Positions 8,066-17,287 of a DNA stretch of 64,000 bases are shown here, in pieces. The stretch covers positions 105,022-169,021 of the forward strand of contig NZ_JAJLQY010000016.1 in the NCBI RefSeq assembly GCF_020991275.1. Reading direction: 5' to 3'. A program made the translations under genes and the position numbers. Positions within the stretch are counted from its first letter, which is position 1, and each line of letters opens with the position of its first letter. The notes beneath the pieces are model-generated. The model was not told where the DNA came from. It searched no databases and saw only the letters and a program-made list of their open reading frames with translations. Source of the DNA: Actinocorallia sp. API 0066. GTDB taxonomy: Bacteria > Actinomycetota > Actinomycetes > Streptosporangiales > Streptosporangiaceae.

Positions 8066-8860
8066 TTGCAGACCTCACCCGGATACATGCTGTCCAACGC
8101 CGACCAGGGGGAGCGGCGCAGGTTGGCGGCCATCGAGGCCGCCTACGACCCGGGCAGCAGGCGGCACCTGACCGCGCTCGGCGTCGGCCACGGCGCGCGG
8201 GTGCTCATCGCCGGCGCCGGCGGCGGCAGCCTCGTGCGGTGGGCGGCCGAGACCGTCGGCCTGACGGGCGAGGTCGTCGCCGTCGACATCGACCCCCGCT
8301 TCGTCGAGCCGCTCGCCGCCCAGTACCCCAACGTCCGCGTCTTCCGGCAGGACATCGTCACCGAGGACCTGCCCGGCGGCGGCTACGACGCCGCGCACGC
8401 CCGCCTCCTGCTCGGCCACCTGCCGCGGCGCGAGGAGGTCGTCGCCAAGCTCGGCGCCGCGCTCCGGCCCGGCGGCGGCCTGCTGGTCGAGGACTTCGAC
8501 TTCGGCTCCTACGGGCCCGCCGAGGCCAACGAGGCGGCCGCCAAGGCCATCGCGACGGTCGCCGCGTTCGTCCGCTCGATCGGCTTCGACACCTCCTTCG
8601 GCCGCCGCCTGCCCGGCGTGATGCGCCGGGCCGGACTGGTCGACGTGGACGCCGAGGGCCTCGTCCTCACCCTGCGCGGCGCGACGTTCCCGCTGGAGCC
8701 GATGTACCGCCAGACGTTCGACAAGCTCCTGCCCGCACTGATCGCGGCCGGTCAGATGACCGAGCAGGAGGCCGCCGACGTGCACGCCCGCTTCGACGAC
8801 CCCGAGCACGACATGTGCACCCAGACGCTCATGTCCGTCTGGGGACGCCGCCCCGCCTGA
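8066..8860 (+). CDS. Class I SAM-dependent methyltransferase (first gene of the carrier-protein pathway)
   Basis: A 264-residue methyltransferase. The Rossmann SAM-binding motif VLIAGAGGGSLVRWAA lies near residues 46-61, followed by the acidic loop VVAVDIDPRF and a motif II/III region (LRPGGGLLVEDFDF). The start is set at TTG 8066 because GAGGGGGAAAG stands directly upstream; a longer frame from 7994 lacks a ribosome site. The substrate is not predictable. It begins a run of fourteen co-directional genes ending at 21947. O-, N- or C-methylation of the pathway product is the likely job. Confidence 0.75.
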   Translation: MQTSPGYMLSNADQGERRRLAAIEAAYDPGSRRHLTALGVGHGARVLIAGAGGGSLVRWAAETVGLTGEVVAVDIDPRFVEPLAAQYPNVRVFRQDIVTEDLPGGGYDAAHARLLLGHLPRREEVVAKLGAALRPGGGLLVEDFDFGSYGPAEANEAAAKAIATVAAFVRSIGFDTSFGRRLPGVMRRAGLVDVDAEGLVLTLRGATFPLEPMYRQTFDKLLPALIAAGQMTEQEAADVHARFDDPEHDMCTQTLMSVWGRRPA

Positions 8861-8889
8861 CCGCCCCCCGACCCCTGAGGAGAGCGATT

Positions 8890-10293
8890 TTGCGCACGCA
8901 CACCCGAATCCTGGTGATCGGCGGTGGTCCCGCCGGATCGACCGCGGCGACCCTGCTGGCCAAGGAGGGCTTTGAGGTCACGCTGCTGGAGGCGGCGACC
9001 TTCCCCCGCTACCACATCGGCGAGTCCATCCTGCCGTCCGCGCTGCCGGTCCTGGACCTGCTCGGCGTCCGCGAGAAGATCGAGGAGTACGGCTTCGTCC
9101 GCAAGGGCGGCGCCTACTTCGAGTGGGGCCCGGAGAACTGGGAGCTGAACTTCAACCACCTCGAAGGCAGCGACACCTACTCCTACCAGGTGATCCGCTC
9201 GGAGTTCGACAAGCTCCTGCTGGACAACGCCCGCGAGAACGGCGTCGACGTGCACGACGGCATCCGCGTCGCCGAACTCGGCTTCGACGGCGCCCGCCCC
9301 GTCTCCGCCACCTGGACGCGCGGCCGCGACAAGGACGACTCCGGCACCATCACCTTCGACTTCCTCGTGGACGCCTCCGGCCGCAACGGCGTCATGGCGA
9401 CCAAGTACCTGAAGAACCGCCAGGTCAACGAGGCGTTCAAGAACATCGCCACCTGGTCGTACTTCCGGAACGTCAAGCCGCTCGACAAGGGCCCCGAGGG
9501 CGCCATCGCGGTCTGCTCCGTCCCGGACGGCTGGTTCTGGGCGATCCCGCTGCACGACGGCACGCACAGCGTCGGCCTCGTCCGCAACGCCGCGAAGTTC
9601 GCCGAGCAGCGGCAGGCCGCGGGCGGCGACCTCGGCAAGGTGTTCTTCGACGCCGTCGAGTCCAGCTCCCGGATCAAGGACATGCTGGCCGGCGCCGAAT
9701 CCGTCGCCGACTTCAAGGCCGAGCAGGACTACTCCTACTCCGCCGACTCCTTCGCCGGGCCCGGCTACGTGCTCGCGGGCGACGCCGCGTGCTTCCTCGA
9801 CCCGCTGCTCTCCACCGGCGTCCACCTGGCGACGTTCAGCGGCCTGCTCGCCGGGGCCGGCGTGTCCAGCCTGCTGCGCGAGGAGCTGACCGAGGAGGAG
9901 GCGCTCGGGTTCTACACCCAGGCGTACCGGCAGGCTTACGAGCGGCTGCTCATCCTCGTGTCCTTCTTCTACAAGAGCTTCAGCCGCCAGTCCCAGTTCT
10001 TCGAGGCGCAGAAGCTCACCCGCCGCGAACGGCACATGCTCAACCTCTACGAGTCGTTCCTGTACGTCGTCACCGGCGTCGAGGACATCGCCGACAGCAA
10101 GGACAGCGCGCTGGACGCGGTGGCCCGGCGGATGGCCGAGTCCGGGCACCTGTTCGCCGGGGAGAACGAGGCGCTCGCCGCGATGCCGACCTCCGAGCGC
10201 AACGCCGTCGGCGGCATCTACCTGGTGTTCGAGCCGCGGCTCGGCCTGCGCAAGCGCACCGGCGTCACCGAGCCCCAGCCGTCCCCGGCCTGA
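8890..10293 (+). CDS. FAD-dependent halogenase-like enzyme
   Basis: A 467-residue flavoprotein. It has the FAD fingerprint VIGGGPAGSTAA at the N-terminus and HIGESILPS. KGGAYFEWG contains the lysine position that in tryptophan halogenases handles hypohalous acid. WFWAIP (about residue 215) fits the WxWxIP motif of flavin halogenases, and GDAACFLDPLLSTG (about 300) fits their FxxPxxSxG motif. In this family FADH2 comes from a separate reductase, which is not encoded nearby. CmlS-like members act on carrier-bound or small acyl substrates. TTG 8890 follows GAGGAGAG. Chlorination is likely but unproven; hydroxylation remains possible. Confidence 0.8.
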   Translation: MRTHTRILVIGGGPAGSTAATLLAKEGFEVTLLEAATFPRYHIGESILPSALPVLDLLGVREKIEEYGFVRKGGAYFEWGPENWELNFNHLEGSDTYSYQVIRSEFDKLLLDNARENGVDVHDGIRVAELGFDGARPVSATWTRGRDKDDSGTITFDFLVDASGRNGVMATKYLKNRQVNEAFKNIATWSYFRNVKPLDKGPEGAIAVCSVPDGWFWAIPLHDGTHSVGLVRNAAKFAEQRQAAGGDLGKVFFDAVESSSRIKDMLAGAESVADFKAEQDYSYSADSFAGPGYVLAGDAACFLDPLLSTGVHLATFSGLLAGAGVSSLLREELTEEEALGFYTQAYRQAYERLLILVSFFYKSFSRQSQFFEAQKLTRRERHMLNLYESFLYVVTGVEDIADSKDSALDAVARRMAESGHLFAGENEALAAMPTSERNAVGGIYLVFEPRLGLRKRTGVTEPQPSPA

Positions 10294-10324
10294 GAAGGAA
10301 CAACAAGGAACAAGAAGGAATCCC

Positions 10325-10993
10325 ATGACCGCAGAGAACGCCGAACCGACCGACCCGTACTGCCTGCCCGACGCGGACGCCGACCGGCTGCTGGCCGCCG
10401 CGCCGTGGAAGCGGTTCGCGGTCGTCGGCGACAGCCTCGCCGAGGGGCTCGGCGAGGCGACCCCGGGCTACCGGACCCTGCCGTGGGCGGACCGGACGCG
10501 CGAGGCGCTGGCCCGGGTCCAGCCCGACCTGGAGTACCTCAACATCGGGCTGCGCGACCTCATCGCGTCCGAGGTGCGCGAGCAGCAACTGGAGCGGGCC
10601 CTGGAGTTCGGGCCCGACCTCGCCGCCGTCGTCTGCGGCGGCAACGACCTGCTGCGGCCCGTCGTCGACCTGGACGCCGTCGAAGGCGAACTCGACACGA
10701 TCATCGGCTCGCTCGCCGCGACCGGCACCACCGTCGTCACCTACTGCCTGATGGACATCTGCGCCGCCTTCCCGGAGCTGGCGGCGCTCAGCCCGAAGAT
10801 GCAGGAGCTCAACGCCAGGGTGCGCGGCGTGTCCGCCCGGCACGGCGCCCTCGTCGTCGACATGTGGGCGCACCCCGCGTGCGCCGAGAAGTCGATGTAC
10901 AGCTCCGACCTCCTGCACTCCTCGATGCGCGGACACGCGCTGCTCGCCGCCGAGACGCTGAAGCGCCTCGGCAGCCACCTCGCCGACGCCTGA
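10325..10993 (+). CDS. SGNH/GDSL-family hydrolase
   Basis: A 222-residue SGNH hydrolase. Block I is VVGDSLAEGLGE with the nucleophile serine, the glycine block lies near YLNIGLRD, block III is CGGNDLL, and block V is SDLLHSSMRGH with catalytic Asp and His. No signal peptide is present, so it acts in the cytoplasm. In this cluster it could release or trim an ester or thioester product. It lies 31 bases after the halogenase gene behind an AAGGAA-rich leader. Lipase/esterase substrates in the family vary widely, so the role is inferred from context. Confidence 0.8.
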   Translation: MTAENAEPTDPYCLPDADADRLLAAAPWKRFAVVGDSLAEGLGEATPGYRTLPWADRTREALARVQPDLEYLNIGLRDLIASEVREQQLERALEFGPDLAAVVCGGNDLLRPVVDLDAVEGELDTIIGSLAATGTTVVTYCLMDICAAFPELAALSPKMQELNARVRGVSARHGALVVDMWAHPACAEKSMYSSDLLHSSMRGHALLAAETLKRLGSHLADA

Positions 10994-11004
10994 AAGGACC
11001 AGCC

Positions 11005-11679
11005 ATGGCCGCCACCGCCCCCTCCACGGTCAGCAAGAACTGGATCACGAACGGACGCCTCGCCAAGAACTGGGACCGCGGCGTCAAGAGCTACCCCGTC
11101 GCGATGGCCTACGGGGTCGTCGTCTTCGGCACCGACAACCGCAAGATGTACAAGCACATGGCGGAGGTCGGAAAGCTGCCGGACGGCACGTCGGTGCTGG
11201 ACGTGCCGTCCGGCGGCGGGGTCGTGCTCCTCGGCCTCAAGCCCGAGAACCGGATCACCTACACCGCCGCCGACATCTCCCCGGTGATGCTGGAGCGGGT
11301 CCGCGACGAGGCCACCCGCCGCGGCCTCGACTACGTCTCCACCCAGGAGGCCGACGCCGGGAACCTCCCGTTCGAGGACGCCACGTTCGACGTCGTCGTC
11401 TCCTACAGCGGCCTGCACTGCGTGCCGGACCCGGCCAAGGCCGTCGCGGAGATCGCCCGCGTCGTCAAGCCCGGCGGGACGGTCCGCGGCAGCGTCGTCG
11501 TCCGCAAGGCCGGGTTCGTGCCCGACCGGTTCATCGACCTGTGGGTGAAGCTGAACATCCTCGACGTGGTCACCCCGGTGGACACGGTGTTCGGCTGGTT
11601 CGAGGACGCCGGCCTGACCCGGGTCGCCTCCTCGACCTCGGGCGCCGTCCTGTACTTCGAGTACACCAAGGCGCAGTGA
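11005..11679 (+). CDS. Second SAM-dependent methyltransferase
   Basis: A 224-residue methyltransferase of the Methyltransf_11 type. SAM-binding motif VLDVPSGGGVVLLGL lies near residues 68-82, then YTAADISPVML, EADAGNLPFEDATFDVVV, and VVKPGGTVRGSV. It resembles the quinone/sterol methyltransferase group in layout. The ATG at 11005 follows GAAAGGA. Its stop and the next ATG share a base (TGATG), so it is translationally coupled to the adenylating enzyme. Confidence 0.8.
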   Translation: MAATAPSTVSKNWITNGRLAKNWDRGVKSYPVAMAYGVVVFGTDNRKMYKHMAEVGKLPDGTSVLDVPSGGGVVLLGLKPENRITYTAADISPVMLERVRDEATRRGLDYVSTQEADAGNLPFEDATFDVVVSYSGLHCVPDPAKAVAEIARVVKPGGTVRGSVVVRKAGFVPDRFIDLWVKLNILDVVTPVDTVFGWFEDAGLTRVASSTSGAVLYFEYTKAQ

Positions 11680-14168
11680 TGCTGCTGCTCGACTGGCTCG
11701 ACGACCCGGCGGCCGACCGGGGCATCCACTTCGCCGGCGACGGCGGTAGCTGGACGTTCCGGTCGTACGCCGAGCTCGCCGGGGACGTGCGCCGGGTGGC
11801 CGCGCTGCTGCGCGCGTCCGGCGCGGCCCCCGGCGAGCCGGTGTCGCTCATGCTCGGCGACTCCCGGTCCTTCATCGCCGGGTTCGTCGGTTCGGTGCTG
11901 GCCGGGGCGACGCCGTCCCCGGTCGCCGCGCCCCTGACGTTCCGGGGCAAGGACGCCTACGTCGAGCACGTCTCGAACGTCCTGGACGTGGCGGCGCCCT
12001 CGGTCGTCCTCACCGACGACTTCCTGGGCGAGACCACCGCCCAGGCCGCGCCCGGCGTGCGCGCGGTGCGGCTCGACTGGGACGCGCTGCCGGACGGCGA
12101 CGTGCCGCGCGGCCCCGTCGCGGAGACGGCGCTGCTCCAGTTCACCTCGGGGTCCAGCGGCAGGCCCAAGGGCGTCCGGGTCTCCCCGGCCAACCTCGAC
12201 CACAACCTGTCCTCGATCATCGCGTGGGGCGGGCTGCACCGGGACGACGTGTTCGCGTCCTGGCTGCCGCTGCACCACGACATGGGCCTCGTCGGGGCGC
12301 TGCTGTGCCCGCTGGTCAGGCAGTGCGACCTGCTCCTGATGACGCCCGACCAGTTCGTCCGCGACCCGCTGCGCTGGGTGTCCTGCCTCGGCCAGCGCGG
12401 CGCCACCAAGACGACGGCGCCGAGCTTCGGCTACTCCTACGCGGCCCGCCGGGTGAAGCCCGCGCAGCTTGAGGGCATGGACTTCTCCGCGCTGAGGATG
12501 GCGATCCTCGGGGCCGAGCGGATCGACCCGGCCGGGGTCGCTGCGTTCACGGCGCTGACCGCGCCGCACGGGTTCGACCCCGCCTACCTCGTCGCCGCCT
12601 ACGGCATGGCCGAGGCGACCCTCGCCGTCACCGGGGTCCGGCCCGGCGACGGCTCCACCATCATCCGGCTCGCCGACACCGGCCTGCGCACCGGCGAACC
12701 CGTCAAGGTCGCCGAACGCGCCGTGCTCGGCACCGACGTGGTGGAGGGCACCGGCTGGCTCACCGGCTGCGGCTCGCCGCTCGCCGGGACGGCCGTCCGG
12801 ATCGTGGACGAGGACGGCGAGCCCGTCCCGGACGGGTCGTTCGGCGAGATCGTCGTGACCGGCGCGTCGGTCGCCCAGGGCTACCGGACCGCCTCCCCGA
12901 CCAGCGCCACCGCGTTCGGCCCCGACGGCCTGCGCACCGGCGACTCGGGCTTCCTGCTCGACGGCGACCTGTACGTCGTCGGCAGGATCGGCGACAGCCT
13001 CAAGGTCCGCGGCCGCAAGGTCCACGCCGAGGACCTCGAACAGCAGCTCGCCGCCGCGACCGGACTGCGCGCCGACCGGTGCGCCGTCGTCGCCGGGGCC
13101 GTCGGCGACCTCGACGCGGTCGTCGCGCTGGTCGAGGACACCGGCACCGCGTGGCTCGACAAGGTCATCCCGATGCTGCGCGCCGCGACCGGCCCGAACG
13201 TCGTGCTCGCGGTGTTCCACGGCCGCCGCGGCTGCGTCGAGCGGACCTCCAGCGGCAAGCCGCGCCGCCGCGTCATCTGGGAGAACCTGCTCAGCGGCGC
13301 GTCGGCCGCGAAGCTCTGCCACACCAACTGGACCGACCTGACCACCGCGTTCCCGCCCTGGCCCGGCGCCCGCGACGTGCTGCCCAAGCTCGACCACTAC
13401 CCCGGCTGCCTGGGCTGCGGCGCCGCCAACGAGCAGGGCCTCGCCCTGGACGTCAGGTGGACCGGCACCGAGGGCGTGTGCGTGCACGTCCCGCCCGAGC
13501 ACGTCCAGGGCGGGCCCGGCATCGCGCACGGCGGCCACCTCGCCTCACTCGTCGACGAGGTGACGGCGTTGGTCGCCTGCCAGTACGCGGGCGAGCCGAC
13601 CATGACCCGCAGAACCGAGATCGACTACCGCGCGCCGGTGCCGATCGGCCGTCCGATGCGGATGCGCGCGTTCGTCGTCGACGCGGGCAAGCGCCGCGTC
13701 GTCGTCAGGCTGGAGGCGACGCCCGAGGGCGCCGACGAGACCCTCCTGTTCGAGGCCCGCGTGGTGTGCGTGCGGGTGCCGCGGGTGCGCTGGACGGGCA
13801 CCCACGCCGAGCAGCGCGACGCCCTCGCCAACCTCGACTTCGCGGGCGGCGACGCCTCGACGTTCCTGCGCTGGCAGCTCGACGGCGGACTCCAGCAGTT
13901 CTACCGGCCCGACCGGCTCGCCGCGCCCGTCCGGGTCAGGCTCGTCATCACCGACGCCGAGCCCGGCACCTGGCAGCTCGCCGCCACCGCCGACGGGCTC
14001 ACCGCGACCGTCGCGCCCGGCCCCGACGAACCCGCCGACGCCGTCTACACCGGCACCTTCGCCGACTGGTACGGCTACCTGCGCGGCGGCGACGGCGGAA
14101 CCGTCACCGGCGCCGCCGACCTGCTGCGCGGCCTGACCGAAGCGTTCGATTTCGGAGGACAAGCATGA
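11679..14168 (+). CDS. Acyl-adenylating enzyme fused to a hotdog thioesterase and SCP2-like tail
   Basis: An 829-residue three-part protein. Residues 1 to about 535 are a fatty acyl-AMP-ligase-type adenylase: FTSGSSGRPKGV as the ATP-binding loop near 155, WLPLHHDMGLVG, AYGMAEATLAVTG, and GRIGDSLKVRGRKVHAEDLE in the hinge. Residues about 565-705 are a PaaI-like hotdog domain with the GIAHGGHLASLVDEV motif. The last 120 residues resemble an SCP2/sterol-carrier fold (DGLTATVAPG, DAVYTGTFADW). The adenylase probably loads an acid onto a carrier protein in trans. The thioesterase may edit or release it. The fusion order is unusual. ATGA overlap with the next gene. Confidence 0.75.
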   Translation: MLLLDWLDDPAADRGIHFAGDGGSWTFRSYAELAGDVRRVAALLRASGAAPGEPVSLMLGDSRSFIAGFVGSVLAGATPSPVAAPLTFRGKDAYVEHVSNVLDVAAPSVVLTDDFLGETTAQAAPGVRAVRLDWDALPDGDVPRGPVAETALLQFTSGSSGRPKGVRVSPANLDHNLSSIIAWGGLHRDDVFASWLPLHHDMGLVGALLCPLVRQCDLLLMTPDQFVRDPLRWVSCLGQRGATKTTAPSFGYSYAARRVKPAQLEGMDFSALRMAILGAERIDPAGVAAFTALTAPHGFDPAYLVAAYGMAEATLAVTGVRPGDGSTIIRLADTGLRTGEPVKVAERAVLGTDVVEGTGWLTGCGSPLAGTAVRIVDEDGEPVPDGSFGEIVVTGASVAQGYRTASPTSATAFGPDGLRTGDSGFLLDGDLYVVGRIGDSLKVRGRKVHAEDLEQQLAAATGLRADRCAVVAGAVGDLDAVVALVEDTGTAWLDKVIPMLRAATGPNVVLAVFHGRRGCVERTSSGKPRRRVIWENLLSGASAAKLCHTNWTDLTTAFPPWPGARDVLPKLDHYPGCLGCGAANEQGLALDVRWTGTEGVCVHVPPEHVQGGPGIAHGGHLASLVDEVTALVACQYAGEPTMTRRTEIDYRAPVPIGRPMRMRAFVVDAGKRRVVVRLEATPEGADETLLFEARVVCVRVPRVRWTGTHAEQRDALANLDFAGGDASTFLRWQLDGGLQQFYRPDRLAAPVRVRLVITDAEPGTWQLAATADGLTATVAPGPDEPADAVYTGTFADWYGYLRGGDGGTVTGAADLLRGLTEAFDFGGQA

Positions 14169-15139
14169 CCGTGCTCGAGGAACTCCCCGACATCACCGAA
14201 TCGCCCGACGCCAAACCGTCCGGGAACCTGCCCACGTCCAAGGACCTCTACTACCGCTGGGAACGCCAGCAGTGGAGCGTCGCCGCCCTGGACCTCACCA
14301 AGGACCAGGAGACCTGGGGGACGCTGCGCGCCTTCTACCGGACCGAACTCCTCAACGCGCTCACCGAGCTCGAGGTCGGCGAGGTCACCGTGGTGGAGAC
14401 GCTCAGCTCCCTCGTGGACAAGGCGCCGACCGACGACGACCGCATCTACCTGTCCACCCAGCTCGCCGACGAGGGCAGGCACGTCAGGTTCTTCCAGACG
14501 TACCTGCGCGAGGCCGCCGGGATCAGCGGCGAGGGCCTGGCCGACTCGGCCGACTACACCAACCACTTCGCGCCCGAACTGCGCCGCGTCACCGGCGCCG
14601 TCTGGGCCAAGGGCGACCGCGACAGCTGGTACGAGGCGCTCGTCTACTACCACCTCGTCACCGAGGGCGTCCTGGCCGCGACCGCGCTGCGCACCACCCG
14701 GCAGCTCGCCAAGCGGCTGCCGCTGCCCGCGCTGGTCGAGGGCCTGACGAACGTCACCCGCGACGAGTCAAGGCACGTCGCGTTCGGCATGATCGCCGCC
14801 CGCGACGGCGTCGCCGCCGGATACGCCGAGCCCGTCCGCCGCGCCTACCTGCACGGGCTGGAGCTGGGCGCGCGCGTCCTGGTCGGGCCGCTGCGCAAGC
14901 AGGCCGTCCCCGCCGTGAAGACGGCGCTGGTCTTCCGCGCCGCGCAGCTCCGGGGCGGGTTCGAGATCGCCCGCGACCGCGCGGTCCGGCAGCTCGCCCA
15001 CATCGGGCTGCCCGACGCCGTCGCGGACGCCGCCGAGGTCTGGGACACCGCGCTGGAGCGCGCCCTCGACGCCTACGAGGAGCACTGGAACACGCCGCAC
15101 CCGGTCCGGGCCGCGGGCAGCCTTAAGGAGAGCGCATGA
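14165..15139 (+). CDS. Ferritin-like (R2-type) diiron oxygenase
   Basis: A 324-residue all-helical protein with the spacing of a carboxylate-bridged diiron site: a glutamate in VTVVETLSSLV, E103/H106 in ADEGRHVRFF, a glutamate in YYHLVTEGVLAA, and E201/H204 in TRDESRHVAFG. That is the ExxH pair plus two extra glutamates of the RNR-R2-like superfamily. Such proteins do desaturation, hydroxylation or N-oxygenation. Its gene overlaps both the adenylase (upstream) and an acyl carrier protein (downstream), which suggests oxidation of a carrier-bound acyl group. Which reaction cannot be read from sequence. Confidence 0.75.
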   Translation: MTVLEELPDITESPDAKPSGNLPTSKDLYYRWERQQWSVAALDLTKDQETWGTLRAFYRTELLNALTELEVGEVTVVETLSSLVDKAPTDDDRIYLSTQLADEGRHVRFFQTYLREAAGISGEGLADSADYTNHFAPELRRVTGAVWAKGDRDSWYEALVYYHLVTEGVLAATALRTTRQLAKRLPLPALVEGLTNVTRDESRHVAFGMIAARDGVAAGYAEPVRRAYLHGLELGARVLVGPLRKQAVPAVKTALVFRAAQLRGGFEIARDRAVRQLAHIGLPDAVADAAEVWDTALERALDAYEEHWNTPHPVRAAGSLKESA

Positions 15140-15390
15140 GCAGCGAGGAGATCCTCACCGGCGTCCGCCGGATCATCGGCGAGATGTGCCCGCTGGGCGC
15201 CCGCGACGTCGCCCCCGCCGACCGGATCATGGAGGACCTCGGATACGACTCCATGGCCGTCGTGGAACTCGCCCTCGTGCTGGAGGCCGAGTTCGCGCTG
15301 GAGCCGATCGACGAGGAGCAGGCCATCGACCTCGTCACCGTCGAGGACGTGGCCGAGCTCGTCGGCCGGATGGTGTCGGCGCGGGCATGA
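15136..15390 (+). CDS. Acyl carrier protein 1
   Basis: An 84-residue carrier protein. The phosphopantetheine site is the serine in DLGYDSMAVVEL, at the start of helix II, as in standard ACPs (family motif DSL). The rest is acidic and helical (LVTVEDVAELVGRMV). ATGA overlaps on both sides place it between the R2-type oxygenase and the transglutaminase-like gene. It is likely to carry the acyl partner activated by the adenylase. Activation would need the pathway's own Sfp-type transferase at 18339. Confidence 0.9.
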   Translation: MSSEEILTGVRRIIGEMCPLGARDVAPADRIMEDLGYDSMAVVELALVLEAEFALEPIDEEQAIDLVTVEDVAELVGRMVSARA

Positions 15391-16400
15391 GCGTGCTCAC
15401 CGGGACCCCGCCCCCGGCACTGCGCGACGGCTGGCTCGCCGCGCTCGCCGACCTGGTGCCCGTCGCCGACGGGTACCGGGACGAGGTCGTCGGCCGCGGC
15501 GAGGCGCTCGACCTGCTGCGCTGCGGCGACGCCCTGCTCGACGACCTCGTCGCGCACGGGCTGCCCTGCTCGCCGGACGGCAGGTTCGACCGCTACGACC
15601 TGTTCAACCTCGCGCTGTACTCCGGCTCGGGCAGGTCCGCGCCGGAGACCGGGATCCGGTTCGCGCTGCGCTGGATGGGCCGGGAACCCGACACGTGGTT
15701 CACCGACAAGAGCTGGACGATCTCCGTCGAACTCGCCTGCCCGCGCGCCGGAGGCTGCGGGGCCGACCCGTGGTGGAAGGCGGCCCGGCCACTGCCCGAG
15801 GCGTTCGGCGGGACCGTCCACACCCTCCTGCCGGACGACCCGGGCACCGCCGACCTCGACACGCCGGGCTTCACCGCCCGGCTCACCGCGCGCGGCGAGC
15901 GGCGCGAACTCCGCTCGCCGGTGCTGCGCGAGATCTGCGCCGAGTACGACGCCGCGCGCTGGGTGCGGCTGCCCGTCGAACTCCAGGCCAGACCCGAACT
16001 CGTGCTGCCGCACGGGATCGCGCCGTGCATCTCGGTCAGCCTCGACCTGGCCGCCAAGTGCCGCGCCGCCGGATACCGGGCGCGGACCCGGCGCGGCTGG
16101 ATCCTCGGCATGCTCGACCTCGCGCACGCCTGGCTGGAGGTCGTGGACGACGACGGGCTGACCAAGGTCGTCGACCCGGTGTTCGGGCTGCTGTCCGCGC
16201 ACGCCGACGCGCCCCACCCGTCGTTCCGGGCCGCCTGCTCCGGCTCCCGCTTCAACCGCCTGCTGCCGTCCGCGCACGAGGCCGACGAGCCGCTGTTCCG
16301 GCACGGCTGCGCCGGCGGCGAGCACACCCCCAAGACCCGCACCACAGTCCGCACCGCGCGCCCCGACGGACCCGCGGACCACGGGAAGGAGACCCCATGA
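15387..16400 (+). CDS. Transglutaminase-like protein, possible amide-forming acyltransferase
   Basis: A 337-residue protein. Its second half has the transglutaminase-fold triad: Cys214 in APCISVSLDLAAKCRAAGYRA, His247 in LAHAWLEV and Asp263 in VVDPVFG. The first 190 residues are unfamiliar and contain several cysteines. In the andrimid pathway a transglutaminase homologue (AdmF) forms an amide between two carrier-bound units. With two carrier proteins on either side of this gene, the same role is an attractive inference here. A protease role cannot be excluded. Start by ATGA overlap. Confidence 0.65.
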   Translation: MSVLTGTPPPALRDGWLAALADLVPVADGYRDEVVGRGEALDLLRCGDALLDDLVAHGLPCSPDGRFDRYDLFNLALYSGSGRSAPETGIRFALRWMGREPDTWFTDKSWTISVELACPRAGGCGADPWWKAARPLPEAFGGTVHTLLPDDPGTADLDTPGFTARLTARGERRELRSPVLREICAEYDAARWVRLPVELQARPELVLPHGIAPCISVSLDLAAKCRAAGYRARTRRGWILGMLDLAHAWLEVVDDDGLTKVVDPVFGLLSAHADAPHPSFRAACSGSRFNRLLPSAHEADEPLFRHGCAGGEHTPKTRTTVRTARPDGPADHGKETP

Positions 16401-17287
16401 CCGCGACAGTGCTCGACTCCGCGGAACGGCTCAAGGACATCCTCGACCGGCTGGTCGCCAAGTCCGAGGCCGACTACTACAACCCGTACCAGCTCTTCCA
16501 GTGGCCCGACACGCTGCCGCAGGAGCAGTACTGGATGTCGCCCGAACTGATGTCGGTGCACGGCACCGAGGTCGGCGCGGAACTCACCGAGGAACAGCTG
16601 CACAAGCTCAGCAAGTGGGAGAGCGTCAACTTCTACAGCCTGAACGTGCACGGCATCCGGGAGCTCATCACCGAGGTCATCGCGCGTATCCACACCAAAG
16701 AGTTCAAGCTCACCTCGGAGTACTTCCACCACATCATCGGCGAAGAGAACGAACACATGTGGTTCTTCGCCAGGTTCTGCAACCAGTACGGCGGCAAGAT
16801 CTACCCGGACCTGACGTTCAAGTTCGACCAGGCGTCCACCGACGGGCCCGCCGCCCACTTCCTGGTGTTCGCCCGCCTTCTCCTGTTCGAGGAGATCGTC
16901 GACTTCTTCAACAAGCGGATGGGCGAGGACGAGCGGCTCGACCCGACCATCCGCAAGGTCAACGCCATCCACCACCAGGACGAGTCACGACACGTCGCGT
17001 TCGGCCGGCAGATCGTCTCCCTGCTGTGGAAGGACCTCGCCGCCAAGTCCGACGAGTCCGAGCTGGAGGCCGTCCGCGCCTACCTCAAGGCGTACCTGCG
17101 GCGCTCGCTCGAATCGCTCGTCAACCCCGCCGCGTTCCGCGACGCGGGCATCCCCGAGCCGTACAAGGCGCGCAACCGCGTGCTCGCCGACCCCGCGCAC
17201 GCCGACCTCGACCGGGCGATCCTCAAGCGCTCGGTGAAGTTCCTCGTCGCCGAAGGCATCCTCCTCACCGAAAGCATCGATGCGTGA
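16397..17287 (+). CDS. AurF-like diiron N-oxygenase
   Basis: A 296-residue helical protein with the AurF-type seven-ligand pattern: a glutamate in ELITEVIARI, E117/H120 in EENEHMWFFARF, a glutamate in LLFEEIVDFFN, and H192, E196, H199 in IHHQDESRHVAFG. The third histidine distinguishes AurF and CmlI from ordinary ferritin-like oxygenases. Family members turn amines into hydroxylamine, nitroso or nitro groups; CmlI does so on a carrier-bound substrate. Followed directly by a carrier protein and an amino acid:carrier ligase, it plausibly N-oxygenates a carrier-tethered amino acid. Confidence 0.75.
   Translation: MTATVLDSAERLKDILDRLVAKSEADYYNPYQLFQWPDTLPQEQYWMSPELMSVHGTEVGAELTEEQLHKLSKWESVNFYSLNVHGIRELITEVIARIHTKEFKLTSEYFHHIIGEENEHMWFFARFCNQYGGKIYPDLTFKFDQASTDGPAAHFLVFARLLLFEEIVDFFNKRMGEDERLDPTIRKVNAIHHQDESRHVAFGRQIVSLLWKDLAAKSDESELEAVRAYLKAYLRRSLESLVNPAAFRDAGIPEPYKARNRVLADPAHADLDRAILKRSVKFLVAEGILLTESIDA

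Noticed and set aside
11403..13538. 711-codon minus-strand open frame
   Set aside because: Antisense to the adenylase fusion; composition is that of a GC-rich shadow and no motif is present.
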